The notes beneath the pieces are model-generated. The model saw only the letters and a program-made list of their open reading frames with translations. It was not told where the DNA came from and made no database searches. This document shows, piece after piece, positions 26,276 to 35,541 of a stretch of DNA of 64,000 bases; position 1 is the first letter of the stretch; each line of letters opens with the position of its first letter. The DNA lies in NCBI GenBank assembly GCA_021648145.1, contig JAKITI010000012.1, positions 37,339 to 101,338 on the forward strand. Direction: 5' to 3'. This stretch comes from Gammaproteobacteria bacterium (GTDB lineage: Bacteria; Pseudomonadota; Gammaproteobacteria; JAADGQ01). Both the position numbers and the translations under genes were made by a program.

Positions 26276-27670
26276 ATGTATCGAATTCAGAAACATTACG
26301 TTCCAAAACCATATGCATTTTTATTTGTTCTTGAGCTGGTAGTTCTTCTGCTTTCTCTTTATCTGGGTGCTTTTCTGCGCTTTTGGGGGGATGATTATAT
26401 TGTGCGGACAAGCCATGGTGAACTGCTTCTAAGGGCCGCCATATTTGCTGCGGTCATTATGGCTTTTATTGTTGGTATGGGATTATATCAACGCCATATG
26501 AGGGCAAATAAAAGAGAACTGATCTGGCGTGTTTGTATGAGTTTTTTGTTGGGCGCGATTTTTCTTATATTTATTTATTACCTGTTTCCAGATCTATTGA
26601 TTGGGCGTGGTGTATTCGTATTTGCTCTGCTTATTTCATTGACTATTATAGTTTTTTTAAGAGTTATGACTTTCAGTGCTGTGAATGAAAATGGTGGTGC
26701 GATAAAGGTTTTAGTTTTAGGAGCAGGTAAAAAGGCGGCGACAATAGGCGCACGACTTCGACGTAAAACAGATCTTATTGGTATGGAAATTGTGGGTTAT
26801 ATTGTAGTGGGGGATGAGAAACCTCATGTGCCGGAAGATAGATTAATCAAGGAGAGTTCAGATCTATTATCACTAGTGCAGTTATATCAGGCTGATGAAA
26901 TTATCGTTGCGGTTGATGAGCAACGAGGTGTGTTGTCAGTCAATGAGTTGCTTGACTGTAAAATGAGCGGCTGCAAGGTTGTTGAACTGATTGCTTTCTT
27001 TGAAAGGCAGGTGGGAAAGGTCATGTTGGATATCGTCACACCGAGCTGGCTGGTTTTTTCAGATGGCTTTAATCATAGTCAGGTGAATTTTTATGGTAAA
27101 CGAATTTTCGATATTATTATTAGTTTGTTGTTATTGAGCCTGGCATGGCCTGTCATGTTGCTGGTGGCGTGTGCTATTAAGCTGGATGATCGTGGGCCTG
27201 TATTTTATCAACAGGTGCGTGTGGGTTGTAATTGGCGGTTGATCAATGTGTTTAAGTTTCGCAGCATGCGAGTCGATGCAGAAAAAAATGGTAAGGCACA
27301 GTGGGCTTCAGACAATGATGACCGTGTGACTCGTATCGGTGCGGTCATTCGTAAACTGCGAATTGATGAACTGCCCCAAATATTGAATGTACTGAAAGGT
27401 GATATGAGCTTTGTAGGGCCGCGTCCAGAAAGACCCGAGTTTGTAGAGCAGTTTTCTGAAAATATTCCATATTACGCAGAGCGGCATTGTGTAAAGCCCG
27501 GCATTACCGGTTGGGCTCAAATTTGTTATCCCTATGGTGATTCAGAAAAAGATGCCAGAGAAAAATTGCAATATGATCTCTATTACGTAAAAAATTATGG
27601 AGTGTTGTTTGATCTGATGATTATCGCGCAAACGTTTGCAGCGGTATTTTGGAATAAAGGTGGGCGCTGA
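26276..27670 (+). CDS. XrtA-locus initiating sugar transferase (polyprenyl glycosylphosphotransferase)
   Basis: The 464-residue membrane protein has four or five N-terminal transmembrane helices, a central nucleotide-binding-like domain (VLVLGAGKKAATIGARLRR, about 143-161) and a C-terminal bacterial sugar transferase domain after a re-entrant helix. Conserved motifs there are FKFRSMRVDAE, IDELPQILNVLKGDMSFVGPRPERPEF and KPGITGWAQI. It transfers the first sugar phosphate to undecaprenyl phosphate. The architecture matches the exosortase-A-associated glycosyltransferase family (TIGR03013 type), and it opens the locus. Confidence 0.9.
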   Translation: MYRIQKHYVPKPYAFLFVLELVVLLLSLYLGAFLRFWGDDYIVRTSHGELLLRAAIFAAVIMAFIVGMGLYQRHMRANKRELIWRVCMSFLLGAIFLIFIYYLFPDLLIGRGVFVFALLISLTIIVFLRVMTFSAVNENGGAIKVLVLGAGKKAATIGARLRRKTDLIGMEIVGYIVVGDEKPHVPEDRLIKESSDLLSLVQLYQADEIIVAVDEQRGVLSVNELLDCKMSGCKVVELIAFFERQVGKVMLDIVTPSWLVFSDGFNHSQVNFYGKRIFDIIISLLLLSLAWPVMLLVACAIKLDDRGPVFYQQVRVGCNWRLINVFKFRSMRVDAEKNGKAQWASDNDDRVTRIGAVIRKLRIDELPQILNVLKGDMSFVGPRPERPEFVEQFSENIPYYAERHCVKPGITGWAQICYPYGDSEKDAREKLQYDLYYVKNYGVLFDLMIIAQTFAAVFWNKGGR

Positions 27671-27676
27671 TGCAAT

Positions 27677-29758
27677 ATGCTTGACGGTATGAATATCGGG
27701 GCGTTAAGTTATTCGCTGGCCGCTATTTTATATTTAGCTTTTGCGGGTTTTTTGATAATTCGTTGGCAAGGTCGCTTGCAGGGTGCGATTATTTTATTGG
27801 CAACGCTTGCGACCGTTGTGTGGGCCGCTTTCGCTGGATATGCTGCAACAACATCTAATAATCAAGTGTACATGTTTGTGCTGCTACTGGAGTGCATGCG
27901 AGATCTGTTATGGTTAACTTTTTTGTTGCAATTATTGGGCGCGGCTGATAGTGATAATGACTTTAACATAAAGTACCGCACGATTATAATAGGCATGTTT
28001 GCTCTGGTGTTTTTTCAGAGTTTTGTATTGCTTTATTATGTCTTGTGGGGAGGAATTGTCAGTGAGTGGTTGTGGGTACATTTTTTAGTCTTTGTTCTAT
28101 TGGCGATTGCGGGACTTGTGCTTGTTGAGAATCTTTTCCGTGCAGCACGAAACGAACGTCTTTGGGCCATTAAATACCTCTGTTTTGGTTTGGGTGGGTT
28201 GTTTGCATTCGACTTTTTATTGTATACAGATGCTTTACTTTTCAGGCAAGTTGATCAAGAGTTCTGGAGCGCTCGGGGCGTCATCAGCGCTCTGATAGTT
28301 CCCTGCTTTTTTGTGGCGGCATTTCGTAACCCTGAGTGGTCATTTAAGGTTTTTGTTTCCAGGCGAGTTATTTTTCATGGTACGGCACTGCTGGGCACTG
28401 CGGGTTACCTTGTCGTTATGGTGGTGGGTGGTTATTATGTTCGCGACTATGGCGGTGATTGGGGAAGGGTGGCTCAGGTTGTTTTTTTATTTTGTGCCAT
28501 GCTCTTTTTTCTATTTCTTATATTTTCAAAACATTTACGAGCCCACCTGAAGGTATTGTACGGCAAACATCTTTTTTCACATAAATATGATTATCGTGAG
28601 GAGTGGTTGCGCTTTAATCGCAACCTCTCCATGGGAAGAGAGAAGGGCTTGCGCGAACGAGCGATTAAAGCAATGGTTGATAGTGTCATGTGTCGCGGTG
28701 GAGTACTGTGGATGAGGCGAGCCTCCAAAAGAGGCTACTCGCCAGTGACTGTCTGGAAAGCGGGTACAGATTATACATTAAAAGAGCCGAATGACAGTGC
28801 GTTGATTACGTTTTTGCGAGATAAACAGTGGGTGGTCAACTTAAAAGAATATCGAGATAACCATTCGCTGTATGCAGACTTGATTTTACCGTCTTGGCTA
28901 AAAAAAACTCAAAGTGCATGGTTGGTCGTGCCATTAATTCAACACAGTGATCTGTTAGGGTTTGTTGTGCTTGAAGGGGCTCAGACGGATAGTGATTTTA
29001 ATTGGGAAGATATTGATTTATTAAGAGTGGCGGGTCGGGAAGTCGCAAGTTATCTGGCGCTGGATGATGTGAACAGAGCATTGATTGATGCACGACAATT
29101 TGAAGCATTCAATCAACTTTCAGCCTTTGTAATGCATGACTTGAAAAATGTTATCGCTCAGTTATCATTAGTTGTCAGTAATGCTGAAAAACATAAAGGT
29201 AACCCGGCATTTGTGGATGATGCCATTCAAACAGTTGATCACTCTGTCGCTAAAATGAACAAACTGTTAACGCAGTTGAAATCAGGTCATAGACAGGTTA
29301 AAGACAGTCTATCAGAAAAGGTCTCACTGTCAGATTTGCTGGTAAAAGTTGTTGCTTTGAGGCGAGTGTCCAAACCCATTCCAAAGCTTCACTGCCATAA
29401 AAGTGCGAATGTGTTGGCGGTGCAGGCCGATAGTGATCGGTTGGCTGCTGTATTTGAACACCTTGTTCAAAATGCTCAGGAAGCGACTCCTGAAACTGGA
29501 AACATTGAAATCCGATTGAAGCAAAAAGGTGGAATGGCTTTGATTGAAATTGAGGATAATGGTACGGGTATGGATACTCTGTTTGTACGTGATCGTTTGT
29601 TTCGCCCCTTTGATTCAACCAAGGGTGACGTGGGGATGGGGATAGGTGTCTATGAAAGTCGTGTTTATATTCAAGAGTTAGGTGGAGAAGTTGATGTTGT
29701 GAGCACGCTGGGCAGTGGTACACTATTTTCTATTCATCTACCTGTCTCTATTCAATAA
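27677..29758 (+). CDS. prsK: PrsK, XrtA/PEP-CTERM system histidine kinase
   Basis: The 693-residue protein starts with about eight transmembrane helices (to about residue 295). A GAF-like region follows (about 320-460), then a dimerisation/phosphoacceptor helix with the motif FVMHDLKNVIAQLSLV (His near 488) and a HATPase domain with LVQNAQEATPE, EDNGTGMD and GMGIGVYESR. The HDLKN box and position directly before prsR identify PrsK. It should sense an unknown envelope signal and phosphorylate PrsR. The start at 27677 follows the previous stop by 6 bases; an in-frame ATG at 27689 is an alternative. Confidence 0.9.
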   Translation: MLDGMNIGALSYSLAAILYLAFAGFLIIRWQGRLQGAIILLATLATVVWAAFAGYAATTSNNQVYMFVLLLECMRDLLWLTFLLQLLGAADSDNDFNIKYRTIIIGMFALVFFQSFVLLYYVLWGGIVSEWLWVHFLVFVLLAIAGLVLVENLFRAARNERLWAIKYLCFGLGGLFAFDFLLYTDALLFRQVDQEFWSARGVISALIVPCFFVAAFRNPEWSFKVFVSRRVIFHGTALLGTAGYLVVMVVGGYYVRDYGGDWGRVAQVVFLFCAMLFFLFLIFSKHLRAHLKVLYGKHLFSHKYDYREEWLRFNRNLSMGREKGLRERAIKAMVDSVMCRGGVLWMRRASKRGYSPVTVWKAGTDYTLKEPNDSALITFLRDKQWVVNLKEYRDNHSLYADLILPSWLKKTQSAWLVVPLIQHSDLLGFVVLEGAQTDSDFNWEDIDLLRVAGREVASYLALDDVNRALIDARQFEAFNQLSAFVMHDLKNVIAQLSLVVSNAEKHKGNPAFVDDAIQTVDHSVAKMNKLLTQLKSGHRQVKDSLSEKVSLSDLLVKVVALRRVSKPIPKLHCHKSANVLAVQADSDRLAAVFEHLVQNAQEATPETGNIEIRLKQKGGMALIEIEDNGTGMDTLFVRDRLFRPFDSTKGDVGMGIGVYESRVYIQELGGEVDVVSTLGSGTLFSIHLPVSIQ

Positions 29759-29769
29759 AAGGAATTCTT

Positions 29770-31119
29770 TTGAAAAAAAGTAAAAAACAGTTACTTGTTG
29801 TAGAGGATGACCCCGGTTTGCAACGTCAGTTGCGTTGGTGTTTCGATGGTTTTGACGTACAGGTTGTGGGTAAGCGAGAGGATGCGCTTGCATGTTTGAG
29901 GCGTTATGAACCACAAGTTGTAACATTGGATTTAGGGTTGCCACCTGATGCAGGAGGTTCAACTGAAGGTTTTGCAACGTTAGAGCAAATACTTGCCTTG
30001 GCACCTGATACAAAAGTCATTATGGTGACCGGTAACGAGGAGCGGGATAGTGCGGTGCGTGCAATTGGTATGGGTGCTTATGACTTTTACCAAAAACCGA
30101 TCGACTCTGAAGTGCTCTCCTTAATTGTGGCGCGAGCCCATCAGTTGCATCAATTGGAGCAAGAAAATCGCCAGTTAATACAAAAAAGTGGGGGGGCGTT
30201 ACAAAATGTAATATCGAACAGCCCTCAGATGCTTAAAGTATGTCGTACGGTTGAAAAAATTGCACCATGCGATATTACAACGCTTATTCTTGGTGCAAGC
30301 GGCACTGGAAAAGAGTTAATAGCGCGTGCATTACATGATTTGAGTACACGATCTGAAAACAGGTTTGTGACCATTAATTGCGCTGCAATCCCTGATGCTT
30401 TATTGGAAAGTGAGCTGTTTGGCTATGAAAAAGGCGCATTTACCGGTGCAACAAAACAGACCATCGGTAAAATTGAACACGCAAATGGCGGCACACTGTT
30501 TCTGGATGAAGTGGGTGATTTGCCACTGCCATTGCAGGCTAAATTATTACGTTTCTTGCAAGAGCGCGTTATCGAGCGCCTAGGAGGGAACTCTGAAATT
30601 TCTGTTGATGTACGAGTTGTATGTGCGACACATCAAAATATTACCTCCATGATTGAGAAAGAGACATTTCGAGAGGATTTGTATTACCGTATCAGTGAAG
30701 TTACTATAAATGTACCCCCTCTCAATGAGCGGCAAGGTGATGCAGTTCTTATTGCCCGCACTACTCTTGAAAAGTTCAGTACACAATACAGTCGGAAATT
30801 ACGTGGTTTTAGTCAAGATGCTTTAAGCGCAATTGATGCATATCGCTGGCCAGGTAATGTGCGTGAATTAGAGAACCGAATCAAACGTGCAGTGATCATG
30901 TGTGATGGAAATCAGGTCACTGCTGATGATCTTGAGTTGTCTATAGAGGAGAGTCCAGCTCCTTTTAATTTGCGAGAAGTGCGTGATAATGCGGAGCGTC
31001 AAGCTGTGCTTCGAGTGTTAGGGTTGTGTCAAGATAATATCTCTCAAGCCGCAGAGATGTTAGGCGTTAGTCGCCCAACAGTGTATACATTAATGGATAA
31101 ATTTTCGTTGAAAGAGTAA
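29770..31119 (+). CDS. prsR: PrsR, sigma54-dependent response regulator of the PEP-CTERM system
   Basis: The 449-residue protein starts at a TTG with AAAGGAAT about 5 bases upstream. It has a receiver domain (VEDDPGLQRQL; phosphoacceptor Asp in VTLDLGLPP, near residue 55), an AAA+ sigma54-activator domain (Walker A GASGTGKE, the sigma54-contact loop GAFTGA, Walker B LFLDEVGD) and a Fis-type helix-turn-helix (NISQAAEMLGVSRPTVYTLM). In the described family it activates PEP-CTERM genes from sigma54 promoters. I found no convincing -24/-12 element in the window's main intergenic gaps, so its targets may lie elsewhere. Confidence 0.93.
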   Translation: MKKSKKQLLVVEDDPGLQRQLRWCFDGFDVQVVGKREDALACLRRYEPQVVTLDLGLPPDAGGSTEGFATLEQILALAPDTKVIMVTGNEERDSAVRAIGMGAYDFYQKPIDSEVLSLIVARAHQLHQLEQENRQLIQKSGGALQNVISNSPQMLKVCRTVEKIAPCDITTLILGASGTGKELIARALHDLSTRSENRFVTINCAAIPDALLESELFGYEKGAFTGATKQTIGKIEHANGGTLFLDEVGDLPLPLQAKLLRFLQERVIERLGGNSEISVDVRVVCATHQNITSMIEKETFREDLYYRISEVTINVPPLNERQGDAVLIARTTLEKFSTQYSRKLRGFSQDALSAIDAYRWPGNVRELENRIKRAVIMCDGNQVTADDLELSIEESPAPFNLREVRDNAERQAVLRVLGLCQDNISQAAEMLGVSRPTVYTLMDKFSLKE

Positions 31120-31129
31120 TTTTATTTAA

Positions 31130-32701
31130 GTGCCTATCGCCGTTACAAACATATTTTTAAAACCAGTTAATATAGTATTTTTGCTCTTTGCATGGGCCGT
31201 CTGGCTTTATTGGTCGACATTAAGCCCACTGCAAGAGACATGGGCTATGACTCTGGACACACCTTACTCGCATGGTTTTTTCATGTTAGGCCTGGCTATT
31301 GTTATATTTGTGCAGCAATGGCGAAGTCTCGGCCACAAGATCATCTTAAAGCTGAGTTTATGGGGTGTTTTGCTGGTTTTCCTGGTCTCTTTTTTATGGC
31401 TTTTAGCAAAGCTGGGGCATGTTCAAATTGTTCAGTTATTGAGTTTTTTAATGTTGTTGGGCTCTATCTTATATAGTTTGCTGGGATGGAAGAGTGCCTC
31501 TTTTTTTCTTGTTCCCCTTTTATTGCTGCTGTTGGTGATGCCAATTTTTGGAGAGGTTGGAAATTTGCTTCAAATTGGAACTGCTCTGGCAGTCGATACT
31601 TTGCTTAACTCAACAGGTTTACCTGCTTTTTTAGATGGATTTTTGATTACGATTCCGGCAGGGGTATTTGAAATTGCACCAGGGTGTAGTGGGGTAAATC
31701 AGTTTGTAGTCGGTGTGACATTAGCGGTTTTGATGTCATGGTTTAACCGAATGGTGCCGGTTGCGTGGGTGATTAATATTGTTTGTATTGCCTTGATTGC
31801 TTTTGCTGCAAACATATTACGGGTTTATATTATTATCTGGATGGGTCAGAAAACGGCCATGCAGCACTACTTTATTACCGTAGAGCATGTTTCTCTGGGG
31901 TGGGTGCTTTTTATGGCAGGTTTTTTTGCCTATTTATTTGTAACTAACCGGCTGTTTCCCGATCGTTTTTATAATTATCTGTCGCCTCAGCGTAAGGCAC
32001 TTTTACAGCAGATCAAAGAACCCGTATCGAAAAAAAAATCGGATAAGTTTGTTTTACCCTTATTGTTTATTGCTGTTGCGATAGGGCCGGCTGTATTTGC
32101 ATATGCAGATATACAAAGTAAGAGCCATACGTTTGATGCAATAGAGTTTGAGGCTTTATCTTCTGATTGGAGTGAAGTGACGGCAGATGCAAATGAAAGC
32201 TGGCAACCTGTCATTCAGCAAGGAGATGTCGTTTTTTCAAAGGTATACAGAGCGGGTGATAATCAAAAAATTGCTCTTCATCTTTCATTTTTTGCCCAGC
32301 AAGCGCAAGGCAAAGAAGCTGTGAGTGATGATAACAAGGTTTATGATGGTAAGCAGTGGAAAATATTTTCCCAAAAAAAATCCAGAGTTGTTTTGTCACA
32401 AGAGATCTATTTAGATGTGGAAGAGAGTCTCATCAAATCACTTAATGGGAAAGAAAAAATTGTATGGCGGTGGTATTACGTGCAAGATCAACGGCTTATT
32501 AATCCCTATGTTGCAAAAGTTTTAAACATTGTGGGAGTGCTTTTAGGGAGGCCTGAAATTACAGTGTTTGTGGTTGCTACAGATCAAAATATGGTATACG
32601 AAGAGAGCATTGATCGTTTGAAGAAATTTCTTGTTGATAACCTGGCGCTGTATGAAAGCACAATTAATGGAATGAAAAATGTTAAAGAAAATAGTCAATA
32701 A
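31130..32701 (+). CDS. xrtA: Exosortase A (XrtA/EpsH) with C-terminal EpsI domain
   Basis: The 523-residue protein starts at GTG. It has about eight transmembrane helices and the exosortase catalytic triad: Cys186 in APGCSGVNQ, Arg231 in ANILRVY and His253 in VEHVSLGW. It is predicted to cleave PEP-CTERM sorting signals and transfer the protein to a polysaccharide or lipid carrier. The C-terminal 200 residues form a periplasmic EpsI domain, the usual fusion in type A exosortases. It follows prsR by 10 bases and overlaps prsT by 23 bases. Confidence 0.93.
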   Translation: MPIAVTNIFLKPVNIVFLLFAWAVWLYWSTLSPLQETWAMTLDTPYSHGFFMLGLAIVIFVQQWRSLGHKIILKLSLWGVLLVFLVSFLWLLAKLGHVQIVQLLSFLMLLGSILYSLLGWKSASFFLVPLLLLLLVMPIFGEVGNLLQIGTALAVDTLLNSTGLPAFLDGFLITIPAGVFEIAPGCSGVNQFVVGVTLAVLMSWFNRMVPVAWVINIVCIALIAFAANILRVYIIIWMGQKTAMQHYFITVEHVSLGWVLFMAGFFAYLFVTNRLFPDRFYNYLSPQRKALLQQIKEPVSKKKSDKFVLPLLFIAVAIGPAVFAYADIQSKSHTFDAIEFEALSSDWSEVTADANESWQPVIQQGDVVFSKVYRAGDNQKIALHLSFFAQQAQGKEAVSDDNKVYDGKQWKIFSQKKSRVVLSQEIYLDVEESLIKSLNGKEKIVWRWYYVQDQRLINPYVAKVLNIVGVLLGRPEITVFVVATDQNMVYEESIDRLKKFLVDNLALYESTINGMKNVKENSQ

Positions 32702-34766
32702 TTATCAGTTTAAAGTTTACTCTCTCTTGATTGTAAGTGTGTTGTTATTGGCAGGTTGTGGGCCTTCAATGACTGATGTGGAGCATATTCGAAAAGCGAA
32801 GGAGTCTCAGTCAAAAAGTGACTGGAATTCTGCCATTATCAGCTTTAAAAATGCATTGCGTCACAACCCTGATAATGCGGAGGCAAGATTTTTATTAGGT
32901 GAAACTTATCTCTCTGTTCGCCAGGGTGAAAATGCAGAAAAAGAGTTACGCCACGCATTGAAAGGAGGTTTTTCGAATGAATTGTTGCCTGTTTATTTAG
33001 GAAAGTCTCTTCTCTATCAAGGCGCGTTCAAAAAAGTTCTTGATGAAATTAATACATCAAATGATGACTCAAAAGAGATTAATGCAAAGTTATTGGCGGT
33101 TCGAGGGAGTGCTTTTTTAGGCTTGAATAATAGTGAATCTGCTCTTCAGGCATATCAAAAAGCACTTGAACAGTCTGAAAACTTAAGTGAAGCACTGTTG
33201 GGTTTGGCTAAGCTGGAGATTAAAAAAAACAGTCATGCTGAAGCAAAAAGGCAGGTCGAACATGCAATAAAATCGGATGAAACCAATTGGGAGGCCTGGT
33301 TGATAAAAGGTGAACTGGCTTTTTCAGGGGCAGATTATGTGGTGGCTGAGCAAGCATTTAAAACTGTTTCAGATCGTGGGGACGGTATTTTATGGAAGCT
33401 TCAGGGGCGTTTGGGATGGGTTAAAACGCTGATTTCACAAAAGCAGGAAAGCAGAGCGTTAAGTGAAGTTGAGGCACTTCTGAAGGAGTTTCCGACTCAC
33501 CCTATCCCTAAATTTTTTCGCGCACAAATTGCCTATGATCAAGGCGATTTTGATACTGCAAAGGAGCAACTATTACAGGTTGTTAAATTATTTCCAGGCC
33601 ACAATCCCAGTTTGTTATTGTTGGGTGCGATTGATTTATCAAAAAACAATCTGGAACAGGCGGAGAATTATTTAAACCGTTTTATAGCAGCTAGCCCCGA
33701 CCATATTCCAGCACTTAAACTATTGGCAGAAATACAAATGAAACGAGGCCAACCTAAGTTGGCTGTGGAGGCTTTAAGTCATGCATTGCTGCAAGCGCCG
33801 GATGATATGCGGTTGTTGGCAATGGTTGGGCAGGCTCAATTTGCTGCGGGGGATGCTAAGGCAGCAGTTTCGACCTATCGTCAACTGACTAAAAAGAGCC
33901 CTGATTCAGCAGTGGCATGGTTGCATTTAGGGCGTATGCAATTGCAACAAAAGAGTTTGAGTGATGCCAGACGTTCACTGAAAACGGCGTTGGAGGTCGA
34001 ACCTAAACTTCTTCTTGCTGCGTCAATGCTGGTGCGTTTAGAGCTTTTTGAAAATCGACCGAGTGCTGCATTAGCTGTCGTGCAAAAATTAAAAAAAAGC
34101 GCGCCTGATATGATTGCTGCGAATGTGCTTGAAGGTGATTTGTTGATGGCTCGACAGGAGTTTTCAACTGCCGCAAAAATTTTTCAGAAGGCTTTTAATA
34201 AAGAAAAAAACAAGCCGTTAGCTTTGAAAACATTTATTGCTTTAAATAAGTCGCAACAGAAAGAGACTGCCATTAAAATGATGGAGGAGTGGCTCAAAAT
34301 AGATTCGAGTGATATGCGTGGACGATTTGAACTGGCAAGTGTTTATCAGCAAATGGCTGAATATGATTTGGCACAACCACATTACGAATATATTTTGAAA
34401 GAGAATGAAAATAACGCATTCGTATTGAATGATCTGGCCTGGTTGTTACATAAAAAAGGTGATTCCAAAGCATTGGAATATGCAGAAAAAGCGGCAGGGC
34501 TTCAGCCTGAAAATGGTGCGGTTCTCGATACTTTGGGCTGGATTCTGGTTCAAAAAGGTGAAATTGATCGGGGCGAAAAAATATTACAAAAAGCTTTGGT
34601 GTTGACACCAAATATACCCGAAATTCGTTACCATCTAGCGGTCGCTTTAGCCAAATCAGGTCGAACTGATGATGCTCGAAAAGCATTGCAGGAATTAATT
34701 AACTCGCCTTCAAGTTTGGCGTTTAGTGAAATTGACAAAGCTAAAGCGTTTTTAGAGCAGTTGTAA
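32679..34766 (+). CDS. prsT: PrsT, XrtA-system TPR lipoprotein
   Basis: The 695-residue lipoprotein (lipobox LLAGC, Cys near residue 27) is made of about 18 TPR repeats. Examples are SWNSAIISFKNALRHNPDNAEA-type units near the start and FVLNDLAWLLHKKGDSKALEY near the end. It matches the PEP-CTERM system TPR protein PrsT in length, architecture and position after the exosortase. It probably scaffolds export or anchoring of surface polymer in the periplasm. Its ATG lies inside the end of xrtA. Confidence 0.88.
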   Translation: MLKKIVNNYQFKVYSLLIVSVLLLAGCGPSMTDVEHIRKAKESQSKSDWNSAIISFKNALRHNPDNAEARFLLGETYLSVRQGENAEKELRHALKGGFSNELLPVYLGKSLLYQGAFKKVLDEINTSNDDSKEINAKLLAVRGSAFLGLNNSESALQAYQKALEQSENLSEALLGLAKLEIKKNSHAEAKRQVEHAIKSDETNWEAWLIKGELAFSGADYVVAEQAFKTVSDRGDGILWKLQGRLGWVKTLISQKQESRALSEVEALLKEFPTHPIPKFFRAQIAYDQGDFDTAKEQLLQVVKLFPGHNPSLLLLGAIDLSKNNLEQAENYLNRFIAASPDHIPALKLLAEIQMKRGQPKLAVEALSHALLQAPDDMRLLAMVGQAQFAAGDAKAAVSTYRQLTKKSPDSAVAWLHLGRMQLQQKSLSDARRSLKTALEVEPKLLLAASMLVRLELFENRPSAALAVVQKLKKSAPDMIAANVLEGDLLMARQEFSTAAKIFQKAFNKEKNKPLALKTFIALNKSQQKETAIKMMEEWLKIDSSDMRGRFELASVYQQMAEYDLAQPHYEYILKENENNAFVLNDLAWLLHKKGDSKALEYAEKAAGLQPENGAVLDTLGWILVQKGEIDRGEKILQKALVLTPNIPEIRYHLAVALAKSGRTDDARKALQELINSPSSLAFSEIDKAKAFLEQL

Positions 34767-34775
34767 TGTGATTTT

Positions 34776-34803
34776 TTGCCTTGAAATAATTCGGCGATAT
34801 ATG
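34776..34803 (+). promoter_or_regulatory. Candidate promoter before the polysaccharide export genes
   Basis: In the 106-bp gap after prsT, TTGCCT (34776-34781) and TATATG (34798-34803) are 16 bases apart. Downstream at 34837-34848 is a small inverted repeat GTAAA-GT-TTTAC. This would let the export genes be transcribed separately from prsK-prsT. It is a weak pattern match and read-through from prsT is equally possible. Confidence 0.3.
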
Positions 34804-34872
34804 TAAAGATTAAAACTGATTTTTTTGCTATTATTCGTAAAGTTTTACAGAGTATTCTTAAGGAATTTATAA

Positions 34873-35487
34873 ATGAAAAAAATACCGTGGGTTGTTTTGT
34901 GTTTGTTAATGGTTTTTGTGACTGGCTGTGTGGGCAAGAGTATTCCATTAGCGCCCCAAAAACTTGGAAAAACAGCCGTAGATATGGACTACTTGATTGG
35001 CCCTGGTGATGTGATTGATATTTTCGTATGGCGTAATCCAGATGTCTCTGTCACCTTGCCCGTAAGGCCCGATGGTCGAATTTCGACCCCGCTGGTTGAG
35101 GATATGATGGCAAGTGATAAAACACCGACGCAGTTAGGACGAGATATTGAAAAAGAACTGTCGACTTACATTAAAGAGCCGATAGTGACTGTTATTGTAA
35201 CGGAGTTTTTTGGGCCTGATTCACAGAATATTCGGATTGTAGGCGAAGCAGCCCAGCCTGGGGCGCTTCCTTATCGAAATAATATGACTGTGTTGGATGT
35301 GATGATTGCTGTGGGAGGGCTTACCGAATTTGCAGCAGGGAATAAAGCGCGTATTGTGCGTAAAGTGAATGGCCAGTCAAAAGAGTTTCAGGTATTTCTT
35401 GAAGATTTGATGCGTGGTGGTCACATTGATGCCAATGTAGAGATGCAAGCGGGTGATATTTTGATTATTCCTGAGTCATGGTTTTAA
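34873..35487 (+). CDS. XrtA-locus polysaccharide export lipoprotein (Wza family)
   Basis: The 204-residue protein has a lipobox (VTGC, Cys near residue 19), a poly-export domain (YLIGPGDVIDIFVWRNPDVS, about 36-55; RPDGRISTPLVEDM) and one SLBB-type domain (VGEAAQPGALPYRNNMTVLDVM). It is short compared with Wza, as expected for the exosortase-A-associated subfamily. It would form the outer-membrane export channel or its periplasmic ring together with the downstream chain-length protein. A ribosome site (AAGGAAT) precedes the ATG. Confidence 0.9.
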   Translation: MKKIPWVVLCLLMVFVTGCVGKSIPLAPQKLGKTAVDMDYLIGPGDVIDIFVWRNPDVSVTLPVRPDGRISTPLVEDMMASDKTPTQLGRDIEKELSTYIKEPIVTVIVTEFFGPDSQNIRIVGEAAQPGALPYRNNMTVLDVMIAVGGLTEFAAGNKARIVRKVNGQSKEFQVFLEDLMRGGHIDANVEMQAGDILIIPESWF

Positions 35488-35541
35488 TATCACCAGAACT
35501 TAACGAAAAATGGAAGAGAGAAGTGAAGGGTTTAAAGCATA